Part shown: piece by piece, positions 32,459 to 34,597 of the stretch
How the letters are laid out: every line of letters begins with the position of its first letter
How positions within the stretch are numbered: position 1 is the first letter of the stretch
Origin: Candidatus Nomurabacteria bacterium
GTDB lineage: Bacteria; Patescibacteriota; Minisyncoccia; Phycocordibacterales; CAIZLB01
Length of the DNA stretch: 34,597 nt
Assembly: GCA_943356525.1 (NCBI GenBank)
Contig: CALRFG010000001.1
Span: forward strand, 139,919-174,515
Reading direction: 5' to 3'
Notes under the pieces: generated by a model
The model's input: the letters and a program-made list of their open reading frames with translations, nothing else
Told to the model about the DNA's origin: nothing
The model's database searches: none
Program-made: the position numbers and the translations under genes

Positions 32459-32675
32459 CCATACGGTATAGAAATAATACTCTTAAAAGCTAGAAGCATT
32501 TAAGAAAAATTTCTAAGACAAATACCTTGAAAATTAAATAGAATACATACATCATAATATGCATCATAGATTTTATATGATGCAAGAACATTGTACTGAT
32601 TTTGTACAATGAGCAAGAATTTATATTATTAATTTAATTTAAATCAAATCCTTTCTTTTGTTCTGTTTGAGTTTT
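32459..32675 (+). other. Leader of the pre-16S transcript
   Basis: About 215 nt without ORFs. It holds two clean hairpins: GCATCATA/TATGATGC (32561-32583) and CATTGTAC/GTACAATG (32589-32611). A CCTTGAAAATTAAATA segment near 32525 resembles rRNA-leader boxA regions, though weakly. The last part forms half of the pre-16S processing stem. Confidence 0.55.
32652..32672 (+). other. 5' strand of the pre-16S processing stem
   Basis: These 21 nt pair with 34361-34381 (20 Watson-Crick pairs and one G-U), closing a stem around the whole 16S sequence. Such stems are RNase III targets in known bacteria. Confidence 0.85.
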
Positions 32676-34205
<1,530 letters not shown>

Positions 34206-34523
34206 GAAAACTGTCTATGTCACCTGATTTATCAGGTTGCATCAGATTTATAACGGTCGTTACTGATTTTTTAAGCAATTAAAACTTCAACAGTTCTTAT
34301 ATGCTGTCGTTCATATAAGCGAAGAAATTCGTAAAATTTTGACACTTTGGAAAGACAGAGACTTAAACAGAACAAAAGAAATTGTTTGATTAAGTTAAGT
34401 TAATAATAATTCTTCTAATATTATGATGTCGTGATTTGTTAAATAAACTAAAATATGTATAATAGTTATACGTAGTATTTTTTCTTATGGGAAAATAACT
34501 ACACATAGTGTGTTATAACACAT
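34206..34523 (+). other. 16S to tRNA-Ile spacer
   Basis: 318 nt without ORFs. It contains a CACCTGA/TCAGGTT hairpin (34221-34238), an 8-bp hairpin CTTATATG/CATATAAG (34296-34319), and the 3' strand of the pre-16S stem (34361-34381). A TATAAT (34458-34463) and a TGTGTTATAACACA palindrome (34509-34522) lie directly before tRNA-Ile. The TATAAT could be a secondary promoter, with no -35 support. Confidence 0.6.
34361..34381 (+). other. 3' strand of the pre-16S processing stem
   Basis: ACTTAAACAGAACAAAAGAA plus one A pairs with 32652-32672, about 155 nt beyond the mature 3' end. Confidence 0.85.
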
Positions 34524-34597
34524 GCGCGCGTAGCTCAGTTGGTAGAGCGCTCGACTGATACTCGAAAGGTCCTTGGTTCAAATCCAAGCGCGCGCAC
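34524..34597 (+). tRNA. tRNA-Ile (GAT) in the rRNA spacer
   Basis: Acceptor GCGCGCG/CGCGCGC, T arm CTTGG-TTCAAAT-CCAAG, and anticodon loop CTGATAC giving anticodon GAT. The anticodon stem has one C-A mismatch at its outer pair. The discriminator A is at 34596 and the window ends one base later, so whether CCA is encoded cannot be seen. tRNA-Ile(GAT) is the usual spacer tRNA between 16S and 23S. Confidence 0.95.

Noticed and set aside
34221-34230. CACCTGATTT 27 nt beyond GGAT as a displaced anti-SD
   Set aside because: It reads CACCTG, not CACCTCC, and is one arm of a small hairpin (TCAGGT on the other side). It is most likely spacer sequence removed on maturation.

Overview
The window looks like part of the chromosome of a Candidate Phyla Radiation (Patescibacteria) bacterium, most likely a Parcubacteria/Paceibacteria-type lineage. 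The DNA is A/T-rich (about 30% GC by eye). The ribosomal-protein operon lacks rpmD (L30) between rpsE and rplO and rpmC (L29) between rplP and rpsQ. L24 is cut short, ThrRS lacks the TGS domain, and the 16S rRNA carries changes at positions that are nearly constant in other bacteria. The code is standard: proteins end mostly in TAA, a TGA ends the KilA-N gene, and tRNA-Trp is CCA.

Layout. 33-10581 (+): S10/spc-type operon rpsJ-rplC-rplD-rplW-rplB-rpsS-rplV-rpsC-rplP-rpsQ-rplN-rplX-rplE-rpsZ-rpsH-rplF-rplR-rpsE-rplO-secY, followed by an adenylate-kinase-like gene and map (to 11969). The usual infA-rpmJ-rpsM-rpsK-rpsD-rpoA-rplQ tail is not here. 12015-18605: a small membrane protein (-), a large VirD4/TraG-like ATPase and two exported surface proteins. 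18656-19422 (-): tRNA-Cys, tRNA-Leu and engB. 19508-20354 (+): a one-TM protein and a type IV pilin-like protein. 20431-23031 (-): infB-rbfA. 23079-29572 (+): cysteine desulfurase, thrS, NAD kinase and clpB. 29573-30840: an accessory island with a KilA-N gene and a set of long hairpins whose arms differ but which all centre on GAATTC. 30886-32350 (+): tRNA-Tyr, rpmG (54 aa), tRNA-Trp and prepilin peptidase. 32425-34597 (+): rRNA promoter, leader, 16S rRNA, spacer and tRNA-Ile.

Main observation. The 16S rRNA keeps helix 45 and its GGAA loop, but the 3' tail that should read GGAUCACCUCC reads GGAUUUAUUCAAG, so the anti-Shine-Dalgarno is gone. The protein genes lack GGAGG-type sites. Operon-internal genes start in a recurrent AATAAA-(3 to 6 nt)-ATG context, which is the exact complement of UUUAUU in the altered tail. 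First genes of units have a -10 box 6-9 nt before the ATG, which predicts leaderless mRNAs. Together these suggest either a rewritten SD/anti-SD pair (AAUAAA:UUUAUU) or a switch to SD-independent plus leaderless initiation. A second lead is the GAATTC-centred hairpin family around and inside the KilA-N gene.

How the genes fit together: translation (ribosomal proteins, 16S, tRNAs, IF-2, RbfA, EngB, ThrRS, Map), membrane export (SecY), type IV pilus assembly (pilin plus prepilin peptidase, with an exported-protein/ATPase cluster that may also act at the surface) and proteostasis (ClpB).
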